Assembly: GCA_963812795.1 (NCBI GenBank)
Contig: CAWEWG010000016.1
Location: forward strand, 72,545 to 136,544
Origin: Hyphomicrobium_A sp963812795
Lineage (GTDB): Bacteria; Pseudomonadota; Alphaproteobacteria; Rhizobiales; Hyphomicrobiaceae
Length of the DNA: 64,000 nucleotides
Reading direction: 5' to 3'
The position numbers were made by a program, and so were the translations under genes. The notes beneath the pieces are model-generated. The model had not been told where the DNA came from and did not search any database. It saw nothing but the letters and a program-made list of their open reading frames with translations. Shown here in pieces: positions 54,148 through 63,952 of the stretch (position 1 is its first letter; each line of letters opens with the position of its first letter).

Positions 54148-55296
54148 TCACGGGTTGAAGATCAGCACCAGGTAGGTGAAGAACAGCAACAGGTGCACCG
54201 CCCCGTGCAGAACGTTGGTGCGCGCCCCACCGAAGGTGAGAACGCTGACCATCAGCGTGAGCGCCAACAGCAGTATATTCTCATCCTCGAGGCCGAGGGT
54301 AACGCTCTGACCGGTGGCCAGGCCGATCATCAATACCAGCGGCACGGTCAAGGCGACGGTCGACAGGGCAGAGCCCAGGCACAGGTTGATCGAGCGCTGC
54401 AGTTTGTTGGCCAGCGCCGCCTTGCTCGCCGTGATGCTCTCCGGGGCAAGGATCAGCGCGGCGATGAGCGTGCCGCCGACCGAAGCTGGAATGTCCAGCG
54501 TGTGGATTCCTTGCTCCACCATCACCGCGAGGTATTCGGCGAGCCCGACGATCGGCACCATGGTGAGCAGCAAGAGGACGGCGTGCACAGCAACGCTCTG
54601 GTGCTCGCCGTCGGGCTCTGCCCTCGCAGCGGCTGACGGGCGCGCGTCACAGGTGGGGGGCCCCTGGAAGAAGCCGCGGTGGCGCATCGTCTGCAGTGCC
54701 AGAAAGATGGCGTAGAGAGTGAGCGTCGCCACGGAGAACAAGATCGCCTGCCAGAAATTGAGCGTCCCTGCCAGCGCCGTCGATACGGTGCCGTTCGGCA
54801 AGATCAGCGCAATGGCGGAAAGGGGAATGAGGACCGCTAGATAGGCGCGCGCACCTTCGAGGTTGTACTCCTGCTGCACGTGCCGCAAGCCGCCCCATAG
54901 CAGGCAGAGGCCGACCATGCCGTTCATCATGATCATGATGACGGCGAACATCGTGTCGCGCGCCAGCGTCGGGTCCGTGGCACCTTCGAGCATGACGGCG
55001 GCGATCAGCGAGACCTCGATGATAATCACCGAGATGGTGAGGACAAGCGTGCCGAGTGGCTCGCCGAGCAACTCGGCCAATGCGTCGGCGTGGCGGACGA
55101 CGCCGAAGATGCAGCAGGCGATCGCCGTCAGCAGCCAGACGAACAGCACCCCGCGCTCTATGAGCTGCGCCGGATCGGCGAGCCAGACATTGCCGTAGAC
55201 GAGGAACAGCGCCAGCGTCCCCATGCCGACGAAAAAGGGCGCCTCGCTGCGGATGCGACGTTCCCAGCGCAGAGGCTGGCGCGCGTGTTGGTGCAT
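54148..55296 (-). CDS. Calcium/sodium:proton antiporter (CaCA family, ChaA/Y4hA-like)
   Basis: 382 residues with eleven or so spans. The repeated CaCA motifs are present in both halves: the first in LGTLVLTISVIIIEVSLIAAVMLEG, the second in VGGTLIAALILAPESITASKAAL. The conserved acidic residues bind the cation. It exchanges cytoplasmic Ca2+ or Na+ for protons. The ATG at 55296 has AGGAGAAAG 5 bases before it; earlier in-frame codons are in non-coding sequence. Confidence 0.87.
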   Translation of the reverse strand: MHQHARQPLRWERRIRSEAPFFVGMGTLALFLVYGNVWLADPAQLIERGVLFVWLLTAIACCIFGVVRHADALAELLGEPLGTLVLTISVIIIEVSLIAAVMLEGATDPTLARDTMFAVIMIMMNGMVGLCLLWGGLRHVQQEYNLEGARAYLAVLIPLSAIALILPNGTVSTALAGTLNFWQAILFSVATLTLYAIFLALQTMRHRGFFQGPPTCDARPSAAARAEPDGEHQSVAVHAVLLLLTMVPIVGLAEYLAVMVEQGIHTLDIPASVGGTLIAALILAPESITASKAALANKLQRSINLCLGSALSTVALTVPLVLMIGLATGQSVTLGLEDENILLLALTLMVSVLTFGGARTNVLHGAVHLLLFFTYLVLIFNP

Positions 55297-55474
55297 CGGC
55301 TTTCTCCTGGCGCCGAACACCTTGACCTGCAGTGCGGCGACTTCCGGGCACGCCACGTCGTCCCGTCGCAAATGCCGCACCATCGGCAATTGCATCAACT
55401 GCCGATGTTCGTTCCGACCCTTCCTTAATTCGCACCATCGTAGCAAGCCGAAGTGGGCCTTCGGAGATTGCACG

Positions 55475-55711
55475 ATGTTTCGATACGGCATGATTGCGCT
55501 GCTCTTGCTGCCCCTCATCATGACGCCGGCCGCGGCGTCGAGGACAGTCGATCTTGCCCTGCCGTCGCAGCAACCGGACAGCGCGCCGCAGCGTCCGGTG
55601 AGTGAGCCGAACCCGCCACCGTCCATGGGTCTGGACTTCTTCGAGGCCGGCCTCGAGAGCGAGGGCGGACATGAGGAAGCGTGGCCGTGGCCGGTCAATT
55701 CCGATCAGTGA
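55475..55711 (+). CDS. Small secreted Pro-rich protein
   Basis: 78 residues with a signal peptide (1-21, ending AAAS) and a short mature part rich in Pro, Glu and Ser (QQPDSAPQRPVSEPNPPPSMG). GGAG lies 8-9 bases before the ATG. Family not recognised. Confidence 0.5.
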   Translation: MFRYGMIALLLLPLIMTPAAASRTVDLALPSQQPDSAPQRPVSEPNPPPSMGLDFFEAGLESEGGHEEAWPWPVNSDQ

Positions 55712-55720
55712 CGGCGGGCG

Positions 55721-58204
55721 TCAGGAGGCGCGCTTTGACGGGCGCGGCGCGCGGCTTTTACGGCCGGCAAGGAGCTTAGCGACATCGTCGGCACCCATCG
55801 GCAGGCCGATGTAGAAGCCCTGCGCCTCGGTGCAGCCTTCCTGGCGCACACGATCGAGTTGCTCCTTGGTCTCCACGCCCTCGGCCACCGTCGTGATGCC
55901 GAGGCTCTTGGCCAACGCCACCACCGAACGCAGGACCGCCAGCGAGCTGTTCGGGTCGCTGCGCAGGTCGGAGATGAAGTGCTTGTCGATCTTGATCTTG
56001 TCGAAGCGGATGCGCGTCAGATAGCTGAGCGAGGAGAATCCGGTCCCGAAGTCATCGAGCGCCAGACCGACGCCGATGCCCTGCAAATTCTCCAACACCT
56101 CGACGACACGCTGGTCCTCCTGCATGAGAACGGATTCGGTGATTTCCAGCTCGAGGCGGTTGGGCGGCAGGGCCGACCCGCCCAGCGCCGCGATCACCGA
56201 CTGGCGGACCGCGCCGGAGCGGAACTGGGCGATCGACAAGTTGACGGCAACGCGCAGCCCCCGTGGCCAAGAGGATGCCTCGTCGCACGCCTGGCGCAGC
56301 GCCCATTCGCCGAGCTGCACGATGAAACCGGTGTCCTCCGCCAGCGGCACGAACTCGGAGGGCAGGATCAGCCCGCGCTCGGGGTGGTTCCAGCGCAGGA
56401 GTGCTTCGAAGCCGGCGATGTCGCCATTATTGAGATTGAGCTGCGGCTGATAGTAGAGCTCGAACTGGCCATCGCGCAGGGCAACGCGCATGTCATGCTC
56501 GAGCTTGTGGCGCGCACGCATGCGCTCGTCCATCTCACGCTCGAAGAAGCGGGAGTGGCCGGGGCCATCAACCTTGGCGCGGCCGAGCGCCAGGTCGGCG
56601 TTCTTCAGCAGCTCGTCGGGATCGGTGCCGTCGACCGGACCGATGGCGACGCCGACGCTGGCCGTGATGGAGACCGAATGCTCGTCGATATCGAATGAGG
56701 TGCCCAGCACGCTACGAACGCGCTTGATGAGAGCATCGGCCGCGGCAACCGGCTCCTCGGCCACCTGCAGCACGACGAACTCGTCGCCGCCGACGCGCGC
56801 GATCATATCCGTGCCCTCAAGGCGGCGGCGTAGTCGTTGGGCGATGTTTTGCAGCAGCGCATCGCCGATCGAAGGCCCGACGGAGTCGTTGACCTCCTTG
56901 AACCGGTCGATCTCCAGCAGCAGCACGACGAGGAAGCGCCCCTCCTGCGGATCGGTGGACAGCACCTGCTGCATGCGCTCACGCAGTAGCAGCCGGTTCG
57001 GCAGGTCGGTAAGCGCATCGTGGCGCGACATGTGCGACAGCTTCGCCTCGATGCGCCGCAGGTGCGTGACATCATCGTGCGTCGCCACCCATCCGCCGCC
57101 CTCCAGGGGCTCGTGCGCGATGGCGATGACGCGCCCGTCGCTCAACTCGTGAAGTCGCGTATTGCGCACCGCCTCGCGCGCCGATGCCAGGCGCTCGTCG
57201 AGGTAAGCCTCGGGGTTGTCACCATCGAACAGCCCCCTGTCGATGCGGCTCTCGACGATCTTGCGGAACGGCGTGCCGCGCTTCGCAAGCTCCTTCGACA
57301 GACCGTACATCTCGATATAGCGGTCGTTGCACACGAGCAGGTTCTGGTTCTGGTCGAACATGCACAGACCCTGGGTCATCTTGCCCATGGCGGCATTGAA
57401 CAACCGGTTCTGCTCGCTCAGCTCGGCGTCGCGCGCATCAAGGGCCGCGAGGGCATTCTCAGCCCGCTGGCGCGCATGCGCCGATTGGTCGATATGCTGG
57501 CGCGCCGACTCCAGCGCTTCGCTGTAGTCCCTAGCATGCGCCGCCCGCCCGAGGACACGGCGCGCGCTTCGTGTCCCGATGGCCAGAACGGCAACAAGCC
57601 CGACCAGCGTAGCGAGGCGCACCGTCTCGGCGACCGGAAGTGCCTGCAACGACGCGAGGTATGTCCGGTAGTCCGCGGCCAGCGTGTCAACACCTTTGGT
57701 AAGCGTCGCCGCGCAGACGAGCAAGCTCCACCCGGCCACGGCCGCAAGGCCGGTGACAACGATCGGACGCGGATGGAACCGCAAGGCGCGCACGCCGACG
57801 ATGAGCAACAGGATGGCGAAAGCCGGCGGCTTGATCATCACACCGGCTGAAGCGTCGAAATCGAACTGATAGCTCCAGATGAGCCCGATGACGATGCCGA
57901 CGTCGAAGACGCTCAGCGCATCGAGCCATGACTCCGGCAACTGGTCGTCGGTCGTGAGCAGCCAGCGGACGGCCGAGCTGACGACGAGCGCGGCGAGCGC
58001 GGCGAGACCCCATCCGTCCAGGCCCGGGATGCCGGGCAAGCCGGCCGTATGCAGCACGAGCATCAACACGGCGATGACGCCTTGCGCCAGAGCAATGGCG
58101 CGCTCGCCTTTTACGTCGTGCACGCGAATGGTCTTCGCCAGACGGCGCGACGGTACGCTGCGCCCCCGATGACTGTCGGGACCGTCGCTTGTCGTCGGCG
58201 GCAT
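55721..58204 (-). CDS. PAS-GGDEF-EAL cyclic-di-GMP protein
   Basis: 827 residues. About five N-terminal spans (40-210) are followed by a coiled coil, a PAS domain of the PAS_7 type (FNAAMGKMTQGLCMFDQNQNLLVCNDRYIEMYGLS), a GGDEF (ARVGGDEFVVL) and a complete EAL domain. Phosphodiesterase residues are intact: FEALLRWNHP, NLSIAQF, EITES, DDFGTGFSSL, KIKIDKHF, AEGVET. It can therefore both make and break c-di-GMP. The ATG at 58204 and the TTG at 58225 are both possible starts, neither with a clear ribosome-binding site. Confidence 0.88.
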   Translation of the reverse strand: MPPTTSDGPDSHRGRSVPSRRLAKTIRVHDVKGERAIALAQGVIAVLMLVLHTAGLPGIPGLDGWGLAALAALVVSSAVRWLLTTDDQLPESWLDALSVFDVGIVIGLIWSYQFDFDASAGVMIKPPAFAILLLIVGVRALRFHPRPIVVTGLAAVAGWSLLVCAATLTKGVDTLAADYRTYLASLQALPVAETVRLATLVGLVAVLAIGTRSARRVLGRAAHARDYSEALESARQHIDQSAHARQRAENALAALDARDAELSEQNRLFNAAMGKMTQGLCMFDQNQNLLVCNDRYIEMYGLSKELAKRGTPFRKIVESRIDRGLFDGDNPEAYLDERLASAREAVRNTRLHELSDGRVIAIAHEPLEGGGWVATHDDVTHLRRIEAKLSHMSRHDALTDLPNRLLLRERMQQVLSTDPQEGRFLVVLLLEIDRFKEVNDSVGPSIGDALLQNIAQRLRRRLEGTDMIARVGGDEFVVLQVAEEPVAAADALIKRVRSVLGTSFDIDEHSVSITASVGVAIGPVDGTDPDELLKNADLALGRAKVDGPGHSRFFEREMDERMRARHKLEHDMRVALRDGQFELYYQPQLNLNNGDIAGFEALLRWNHPERGLILPSEFVPLAEDTGFIVQLGEWALRQACDEASSWPRGLRVAVNLSIAQFRSGAVRQSVIAALGGSALPPNRLELEITESVLMQEDQRVVEVLENLQGIGVGLALDDFGTGFSSLSYLTRIRFDKIKIDKHFISDLRSDPNSSLAVLRSVVALAKSLGITTVAEGVETKEQLDRVRQEGCTEAQGFYIGLPMGADDVAKLLAGRKSRAPRPSKRAS

Positions 58205-58432
58205 GGGCGTCGGCGCGGGTGGCAACTGTCGCTCCTGGGGCCATCCGCCCCCTTTGCAAATGTGCGCACGGCCAGGGCCGCAGGGAACATCCCGCGGGCG
58301 ATGGCCTCACACGCTGCGACCATCTCACGCGCCGAGTTACTTTGCCCTTGTTGCAAAGGGTTCTTTGGTGATCCTCGGTCATCTGAATAATTACCTCGGT
58401 TAATGCCGAGTGACGTTGGCGAGGCAGTTGTC

Positions 58433-59005
58433 CTATTGCCGGACGCCTTCGATATCGAGGGTCAGTTCCACGGCCGTGGCCGCCGGCCCCAAGTTGTAGT
58501 TGATGCCGAAATCCTTGAGCGGCAGCGTCGTGGTTCCGGTGAAGCCCTCGCGCGACCCGCCCCACGGATCGGGGCCGCCGCCGACGCGCGCCGCCTCGAT
58601 GACGATCTCCTTAGTGACGCCGTGCAGGGTCAGGTTGCCCGTGATCGTCGCCTTGTCGCCGTTCAGCTTCACCCCGGTGCTCTCGAAGGTCGCCGTGGGG
58701 AACTGGGCGGTATCGAGGAAGTCCTTGCCACGCAGATGCTTGTCGCGCTCGGCGTGATTGGAGTTGATGCTGTCGGTGGCGACCTCGACCTTCACCTTGG
58801 AGGCTTCGGGCTTGCCCTCGTCGAACGCGAACGTCCCCTTGAACGTGTCGAAGCGGCCGTGCAGCCAGCTGAAGCCAAGGTGCTTGATCTTCCAATTGAT
58901 GGAGGCGTGTGCCTTGTCGGTGTCGATGACGAAGTCGGCCGCACCGGCCGGAGCCGACGTCAGAAGAGCGGCAATGAGGGCGAACGAGGCGGGGGACAAC
59001 TTCAT
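58433..59005 (-). CDS. YceI family periplasmic protein
   Basis: 190 residues with a signal peptide (1-22) and a YceI lipocalin-like barrel: FVIDTDKAHASINWKIKHLGFSWLHGRFDTFKGTFAFD, LRGKDFLDTAQFPTATFEST, ITGNLTLHGVTKEI, DFGINYNLGP. The fold binds polyisoprenoid lipids such as ubiquinone. A cytochrome b561 gene 22 bases upstream is the classic partner. Confidence 0.92.
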   Translation of the reverse strand: MKLSPASFALIAALLTSAPAGAADFVIDTDKAHASINWKIKHLGFSWLHGRFDTFKGTFAFDEGKPEASKVKVEVATDSINSNHAERDKHLRGKDFLDTAQFPTATFESTGVKLNGDKATITGNLTLHGVTKEIVIEAARVGGGPDPWGGSREGFTGTTTLPLKDFGINYNLGPAATAVELTLDIEGVRQ

Positions 59006-59027
59006 ACGGCGAACTCCTGAAATGAGC

Positions 59028-59582
59028 CTATTTGTCGTTTGCGGGTCCGGACCACATGCGCGCCAACGCGCGACTGCGGTCCCAGAAGTGATGCTTGAGT
59101 GCGGCAAGCGTGTGCACGATGACGAGCCCCATGGTGATGTCGGCGAGCAGCTCGTGAATCTCGCCCGCCGTCTTTTCCATTCCCTTGTCGTGAATGAGCG
59201 CCGGAACGCTGAACCAGTCGAAGACCTCGATGGGCCGGCCGTCGGCGGTGGACATCAGGTAGCCGCTCACCATCAGCGCCAGCAGCAGGGGGTAGAAACC
59301 CCAATGCACGATCGTCGCCGTGAACCGCTCGAAGGCGGACAGCTCGGAATCGGCCGGCTTGTCGTTGAACAGGCGCCAGACGAAGCGGACGACGAGCAGC
59401 CCCAGCAGCAGCATGCCGACGCTGCGATGCAGGTCGGGCGCGGAGCGGTAGTAGGGGCTGTAATAGTTGAGGTCGACCATCCACAGCCCGAGCACGTACA
59501 AGCCGACGATCGCCACGGCCATGAGCCAGTGGACGATGCGCGTCGGCAGCCCGTAGCCGGCCGTCGTGTCGCGGATGGTCAT
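59028..59582 (-). CDS. Cytochrome b561 (CybB family)
   Basis: 184 residues with four spans and the haem-ligand histidines in RIVHWLMA, DLHRSVGM and VIVHTLAALKHHF. It shuttles electrons from ubiquinol in the inner membrane. It is followed by the YceI gene, with which it forms a conserved two-gene unit. The ATG at 59582 fits the family start MTIRDTTAGYGLPTRIVHW. Confidence 0.88.
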   Translation of the reverse strand: MTIRDTTAGYGLPTRIVHWLMAVAIVGLYVLGLWMVDLNYYSPYYRSAPDLHRSVGMLLLGLLVVRFVWRLFNDKPADSELSAFERFTATIVHWGFYPLLLALMVSGYLMSTADGRPIEVFDWFSVPALIHDKGMEKTAGEIHELLADITMGLVIVHTLAALKHHFWDRSRALARMWSGPANDK

Positions 59583-59786
59583 GCGCGGATGATGCCCTCG
59601 TAAGCCGGCGCCCTGAGCTGTCATGTAGTCGGCCCACATCGAAGGTCAACCCGGCGCGGCGGGTAAAAGAGAGGCGTACGCGCGGGCGTGTTCCCTAGGG
59701 AACAGCCCGCGGGACGCGTTCGTGGCGCTCTGGCGCATCTGCCGAAAGCGGCAGGAAAAATGCCGACCTGCCCGAAGGTGGCCGCC

Positions 59787-60762
59787 ATGCGCATATCGAT
59801 GCCAGCGCTATTCATATCGACGCTGCTGCTGAGCGGCGGGGCGCAGGCGGCCCCCAACGATCCGATCGGCTCGGCCGTCACCGTCGTCAATTACGTCACC
59901 GCCAGCCTCGAGACGGACGGCGAGCAGCGCCGGCTGTCGTCCGGCGACGACGTGCGCCAGCAGGAGCTGATCGAGACCGATGCCGACAGCCGCAGCGAAA
60001 TCGAGCTGAACGACCGCACCAAGCTGGCGCTCGGCCCCGGATCGCGGCTACTGCTCGACAAGTTCGTCTACGATCCCGACATCAGCGGCGGCGCCATCGT
60101 CATGAACCTCGTCAAGGGCACCTTCCGCTTCATCACCGGCATCGCCGTCAAGCCGGCCTACGTGATCCGCACGCCGGCCGCCTCCATCACCGTGCGCGGC
60201 ACCATTTTCGACGTCTACGTCGAGAACCCCAACGAGACGCTGCTGCTGCTCATCGAGGGCGGCGTCGAGGTGTGCACGCAGAGCGGTAAGTGCCTCGTGC
60301 ACGACGAACCCGGCAAGCTCATCCGCATTACCGCCGACGATGTCGAGAAGCCGGCGAAGTGGTCGCAGATGAACCGCAAGCAGGACATATCCTTCGACGG
60401 CGCCTTCCCGTTTGTCGTGTCGCCGCCCTATATCGATCCCAACCCGATCTTCACGCGCGATGATATCGTGCTCGGCGGCACTGAGGATAACGACGGACTA
60501 TGGCGAGCCCGAGCGGCCGAAGAAGCCGAAGCCGCCGAAGGTCGACCACGACGACGACTACACGCCGCCGCCCCGCAAGGTGAAGCTGAAAAAGAAGATC
60601 GAATATCGCGAGTACCCGCGCGAAACGCACTATTATCCGAAGCGCAAGTCGCGCGGCCGCGAGATCCTCAAGAAGGGTGTCAAGGTCGGTATCGGCGTCG
60701 GCATCGGTCTCGGCGTCGGCTACGGTCTCGCGAAGGCATTCAAAGGACGCGGTAAGTACTAG
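59787..60762 (+). CDS. Secreted FecR-domain protein, frameshifted
   Basis: A signal peptide (1-22) is followed by a FecR domain (about 25-180: RSEIELNDRTKLALGPGSRLLLDKFVYDP, GAIVMNLVKGTFRFITG, IRTPAASITVRGTIFDVYV). Near 60495 the frame breaks. Deleting one G restores DNDDYGEPERPKKPKPP and a Lys/Pro/Tyr-rich tail ending in a Gly/Val stretch (GIGVGIGLGVGYGLAKA), 324 residues in all. GAAGGTGG lies before the ATG at 59787. It is convergent with a CHASE2 cyclase, a pairing often seen. Confidence 0.82.
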
Positions 60763-60765
60763 GCG

Positions 60766-62981
60766 CTAGGCGCTGACGGTGGCGGGCGGCCGCTCCGAGA
60801 GCTGCCGCTCGTAGTCGTCATAGAGGCGCGACAGCGGCGCCCCGCCGAGCTCGCGACAATCGGCGAGCGCCGACCGCGCCGCCGCCGCGTCGCCGGTGGC
60901 CAGCGCCGCCAGCAACCGGGCATGTGCACCGCTCAACCTGGCGAAGTCGTTCGAGCGCTCCACGTCCTCCTCGCCGAGGAGTGCATAGATGCGCTCGGGG
61001 CGCTCCTTGCCGCGCACCTTCACCGAGGCGATCTCGAGGAAGGCGAGCGATGGCGCCGCCAGTGCCGTCTTCTCTCCGACGATGATGGGGACACCGTATG
61101 TCTTGGTCGTGCCCTCGAGGCGCGAAGCAACGTTCACCACATCGCCGAGGATCGAATAGTCGAAGCGCTGCGGCGAGCCGACGTTGCCGACGCAGCAATC
61201 GCCGGTGTTGAGGCCGATGCCGAGCTGCACGTGCGCCACCACCTCGCCGCGCGCCGCCGCCTCCGCCGCCCACAGGTCGTTGAGGCGCCCCACCTGCGCC
61301 TGCATGCGCAGCGCGGCCCGGCAGGCGCTGGCCGCGTGCGTATCCTCCAGTACCGGCGCATTCCAGAAGGCCATCACCGCGTCGCCCATGAACTTGTCGA
61401 TGGTGCCGCGCTCTTCCAGGATGATGTCGGACAGCGGCGTGAACAGCCGGTTGAGGAAGGCGATCAGCTCCTCGGCGGTCAATCCCTCGGCGATGTTGGT
61501 GAAGCCGCGCACGTCGGCGAACAGCACCGTCACCTCGCGCGTCTCCCCGCCGAGCTTCAGCTTGTCGTGATTGCGCGCCAGCTCCTCGACCAGCGGCGCG
61601 GCGACGTAATGCCCGAAGGCGGAGCGCACGCGGCTGCGCTCCCGCTCGGTGGCGATGTAGCCGGTGAGCGAGGTGGCGAGATAGACGAGCAGCAGGGCGA
61701 TCGACGGATAAACGGGGTCGAGCAGGTAGCCGGCGTTGGTGTAGGCGAGCCACGACACGGCGAAGACGACCAGCACGGCGCCGGCGCCGATGACCGCCGC
61801 GCCGATGGCGCCGAGGCGCCCGATCAGCCACGCCAGCGCCGCGCCGGCGGCCACGAGATAGACGAGCTCGAGGCCGGTGGCGAACGGCGGGCGGCTCAGA
61901 TGGTCGCCGTTGAGCATCTGCTCCAGCGCCTGGGCGTGCACCTCGACGCCCGGCACGGCGGAATCGAGCGGCGTCGCCCGCAGGTCGAGCAGCCCGACGG
62001 CGCTGGTGCCGACGAGGATGTCGCGGCCGGCGACCTCCTTGGCGTCGAGCGTGCCGTCGAGGACACGGTGGGCGGAGATGTAGCGGCGCGCATCGGGGCG
62101 CGTGAAGCGCAGCCACAGCTCGCCGTCGCCGTCGGTCGGCAGCACGGTCTGGCCGACGCGCACGTGCTCGATGCCGGTGCGCTGGCCGAACGCGGTGACG
62201 CTGCTGCCGCCGGACGAGCGCACGAACAGCGTCGTCTCGTTCAGCGCGACGCGCAGCGTCTCCAGTGGCAACGAGGGATAGAGGGTGCCGGCAATGGACA
62301 GCAGCAGCGGCACGCGGCGCACGACCTGGTCGCGCTCGGGCAGCCAATTGACGGCGCCGAGACCGCGCGCCGCCTTGGTCAGCACCGGCAGGCTTTCGAC
62401 GGTGCCCCGGAACTGCGGCACGAACTGCAGCGGATCATCGCCGGCGATGACGAAGCTGGCATGCGGCTTGGGCGGCGGCTTGTCGCCGGCCGTCTCGCCG
62501 GCAAGGCCGACGATGACCGGGCGCCGTAGCGATGGTCGCCGCGAGCCGCTCATCGTTCGACGGCAATTGCGAAGCCTGGCCGACCAGCGGCGCCAGATCC
62601 GGCTGGTCCGCAAACAGCTTGGCGAACTCCCCTGGCGACAGCCGGTCGGGCTCGGCGAGGATGAGGTCGAGCGTGACCGTGCGCGCGCCGTCGGCCTTCA
62701 GCTTGTCGATGATCTCGGCGAGGCGCGTGCGTGGCCACGGCCACTGGCCCATGCGCGCCAGCGAGGCGTCGTCGATGTCGACGATGCGCACCGGTAGTGC
62801 CGGGTCGACCTGGCGCGGAGACAAATTCGAGATAGGTGTCGAACACGGCGAGGCGCAGCCGCGCCACCGGCTCGGGATCGGCGATGCGCAGCGCCACGGC
62901 CAGGAACAACAACGCCGCCGCGAGCAGGATATGGAGCGGGAGCGAGCGCAGGGCGATTACCTCATCGAGCCGGCGCCACAC
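60766..62981 (-). CDS. CHASE2-domain adenylate/guanylate cyclase, two frameshifts
   Basis: The pieces give a 737-residue protein with one N-terminal span, a periplasmic CHASE2 sensor (VRIVDIDDASLARMGQWPWPRT, RDILVGTSAVGLLDLRATP), three further spans and a class III cyclase catalytic domain. The cyclase domain has VTVLFADVRGFTNIAE, FMGDAVMAFWNAP and FDYSILGDVVNVASRLEG, with both metal-binding aspartates. Breaks near 62824 (AAA run) and 62520 (GGG run) are each fixed by deleting one base. It should make cAMP in response to an external signal. The start codon GTG 62981 is uncertain. Confidence 0.85.
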
Positions 62982-63037
62982 GCGCCGCGGCGGCGATCAT
63001 AGCCTCGGAGCGGCTGCCGGGGCCACTGGCGCTGAGT

Positions 63038-63805
63038 TCATTTGGTGACTTCGGCGATCCAATCGGCGCAGCGGGCGGCGAGCTTGGCGGCCCCGTCCTC
63101 CATGATGAGGAAGTGGCCGCGGCCGGGATCCTCCTCGAACGTGGCGTTGGCATAGAGCGCCGCGACCTTGCGGCCAGTGACCGGCGAGATCACCTTGTCG
63201 TCCGAGCCGGAGACGACCAGCACGGGGCATGTCACCTTGGCGGCATCGACGGCGGTCGCGCGTTGTGGGTCGAACATCCAGAAGAACAATTCGAACAGGG
63301 CGCGCCCGGATTCGGCGCTGAACATGTCGAAGATGCGCCGCTGCGCCTGCGGATCGAGGCTGGCGAGCAAATCCCCCTTCGCCACCTCGAAGGATGGGTT
63401 GAGCGCCTTGTCCCAGAAAGGCGCCGCCTGCATCAGACCCTTGGCCAGCATCATCTCGGCCTGCGTCGACGGCAGCACGCCCCAGGGCGCCGCCGGCGCG
63501 AGCAGCACCAGCGCACGCGCCAGGCCCTGGGCGGCGAGCTGCTGGCCGATGAGCCCACCCATGGAGTGGCCGACGATCACCGGCGGCTCGGGCAAGCGGG
63601 CGACGAATGCCGCCATGTCGCGCGTGTAGTCGGCGATGCTCTGCTTGGCGAGTTGCGGATCGGGGGTGCGCGCCGGGCCGGGCACATGGAACGGCAGGTC
63701 CGGCGCCTGGCAGCTCCAACCGCGCTGCACCAGCGTCGGCATGATGTCGGCGAAGCACCAGCCGCCGCAGAAGGCGCCGTGAATGAGGACGACGTTGCGG
63801 GTCAT
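63038..63805 (-). CDS. Alpha/beta hydrolase
   Basis: 255 residues with the alpha/beta hydrolase fold: VVLIHGAFCGGWCF (oxyanion region), the nucleophile elbow VGHSMGGLIG, a late acid in VVSGSDDKVISP, and a catalytic histidine in GRGHFLIME. It hydrolyses an ester, amide or related bond; the substrate is not known. It starts 6 bases after the stop of the upstream small membrane protein. Confidence 0.88.
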   Translation of the reverse strand: MTRNVVLIHGAFCGGWCFADIMPTLVQRGWSCQAPDLPFHVPGPARTPDPQLAKQSIADYTRDMAAFVARLPEPPVIVGHSMGGLIGQQLAAQGLARALVLLAPAAPWGVLPSTQAEMMLAKGLMQAAPFWDKALNPSFEVAKGDLLASLDPQAQRRIFDMFSAESGRALFELFFWMFDPQRATAVDAAKVTCPVLVVSGSDDKVISPVTGRKVAALYANATFEEDPGRGHFLIMEDGAAKLAARCADWIAEVTK

Positions 63806-63811
63806 GCTGAT

Positions 63812-63952
63812 CTAGGAGGCTGCGAAGAGGGCGATGCCGACCGCCACGGAGCCGACGCACAAGATCGCGACGAGGGCGCGCGATCTGATGACGCGCCACC
63901 GGCGGCGCGCCTCGATCTTGTTGAGCAGGGCATCCTGCTCGCTTTCGCTCAT
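63812..63952 (-). CDS. Small single-span membrane protein near the window edge
   Basis: 46 residues from MSESEQDALLNKIEARRRWRVI to a single span (ALVAILCVGSVAVGIALFAAS). The frame runs open to the window end at 64000, with another ATG exactly there, so a longer N terminus is possible. It is tightly upstream of the hydrolase. Family not recognised. Confidence 0.45.
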   Translation of the reverse strand: MSESEQDALLNKIEARRRWRVIRSRALVAILCVGSVAVGIALFAAS

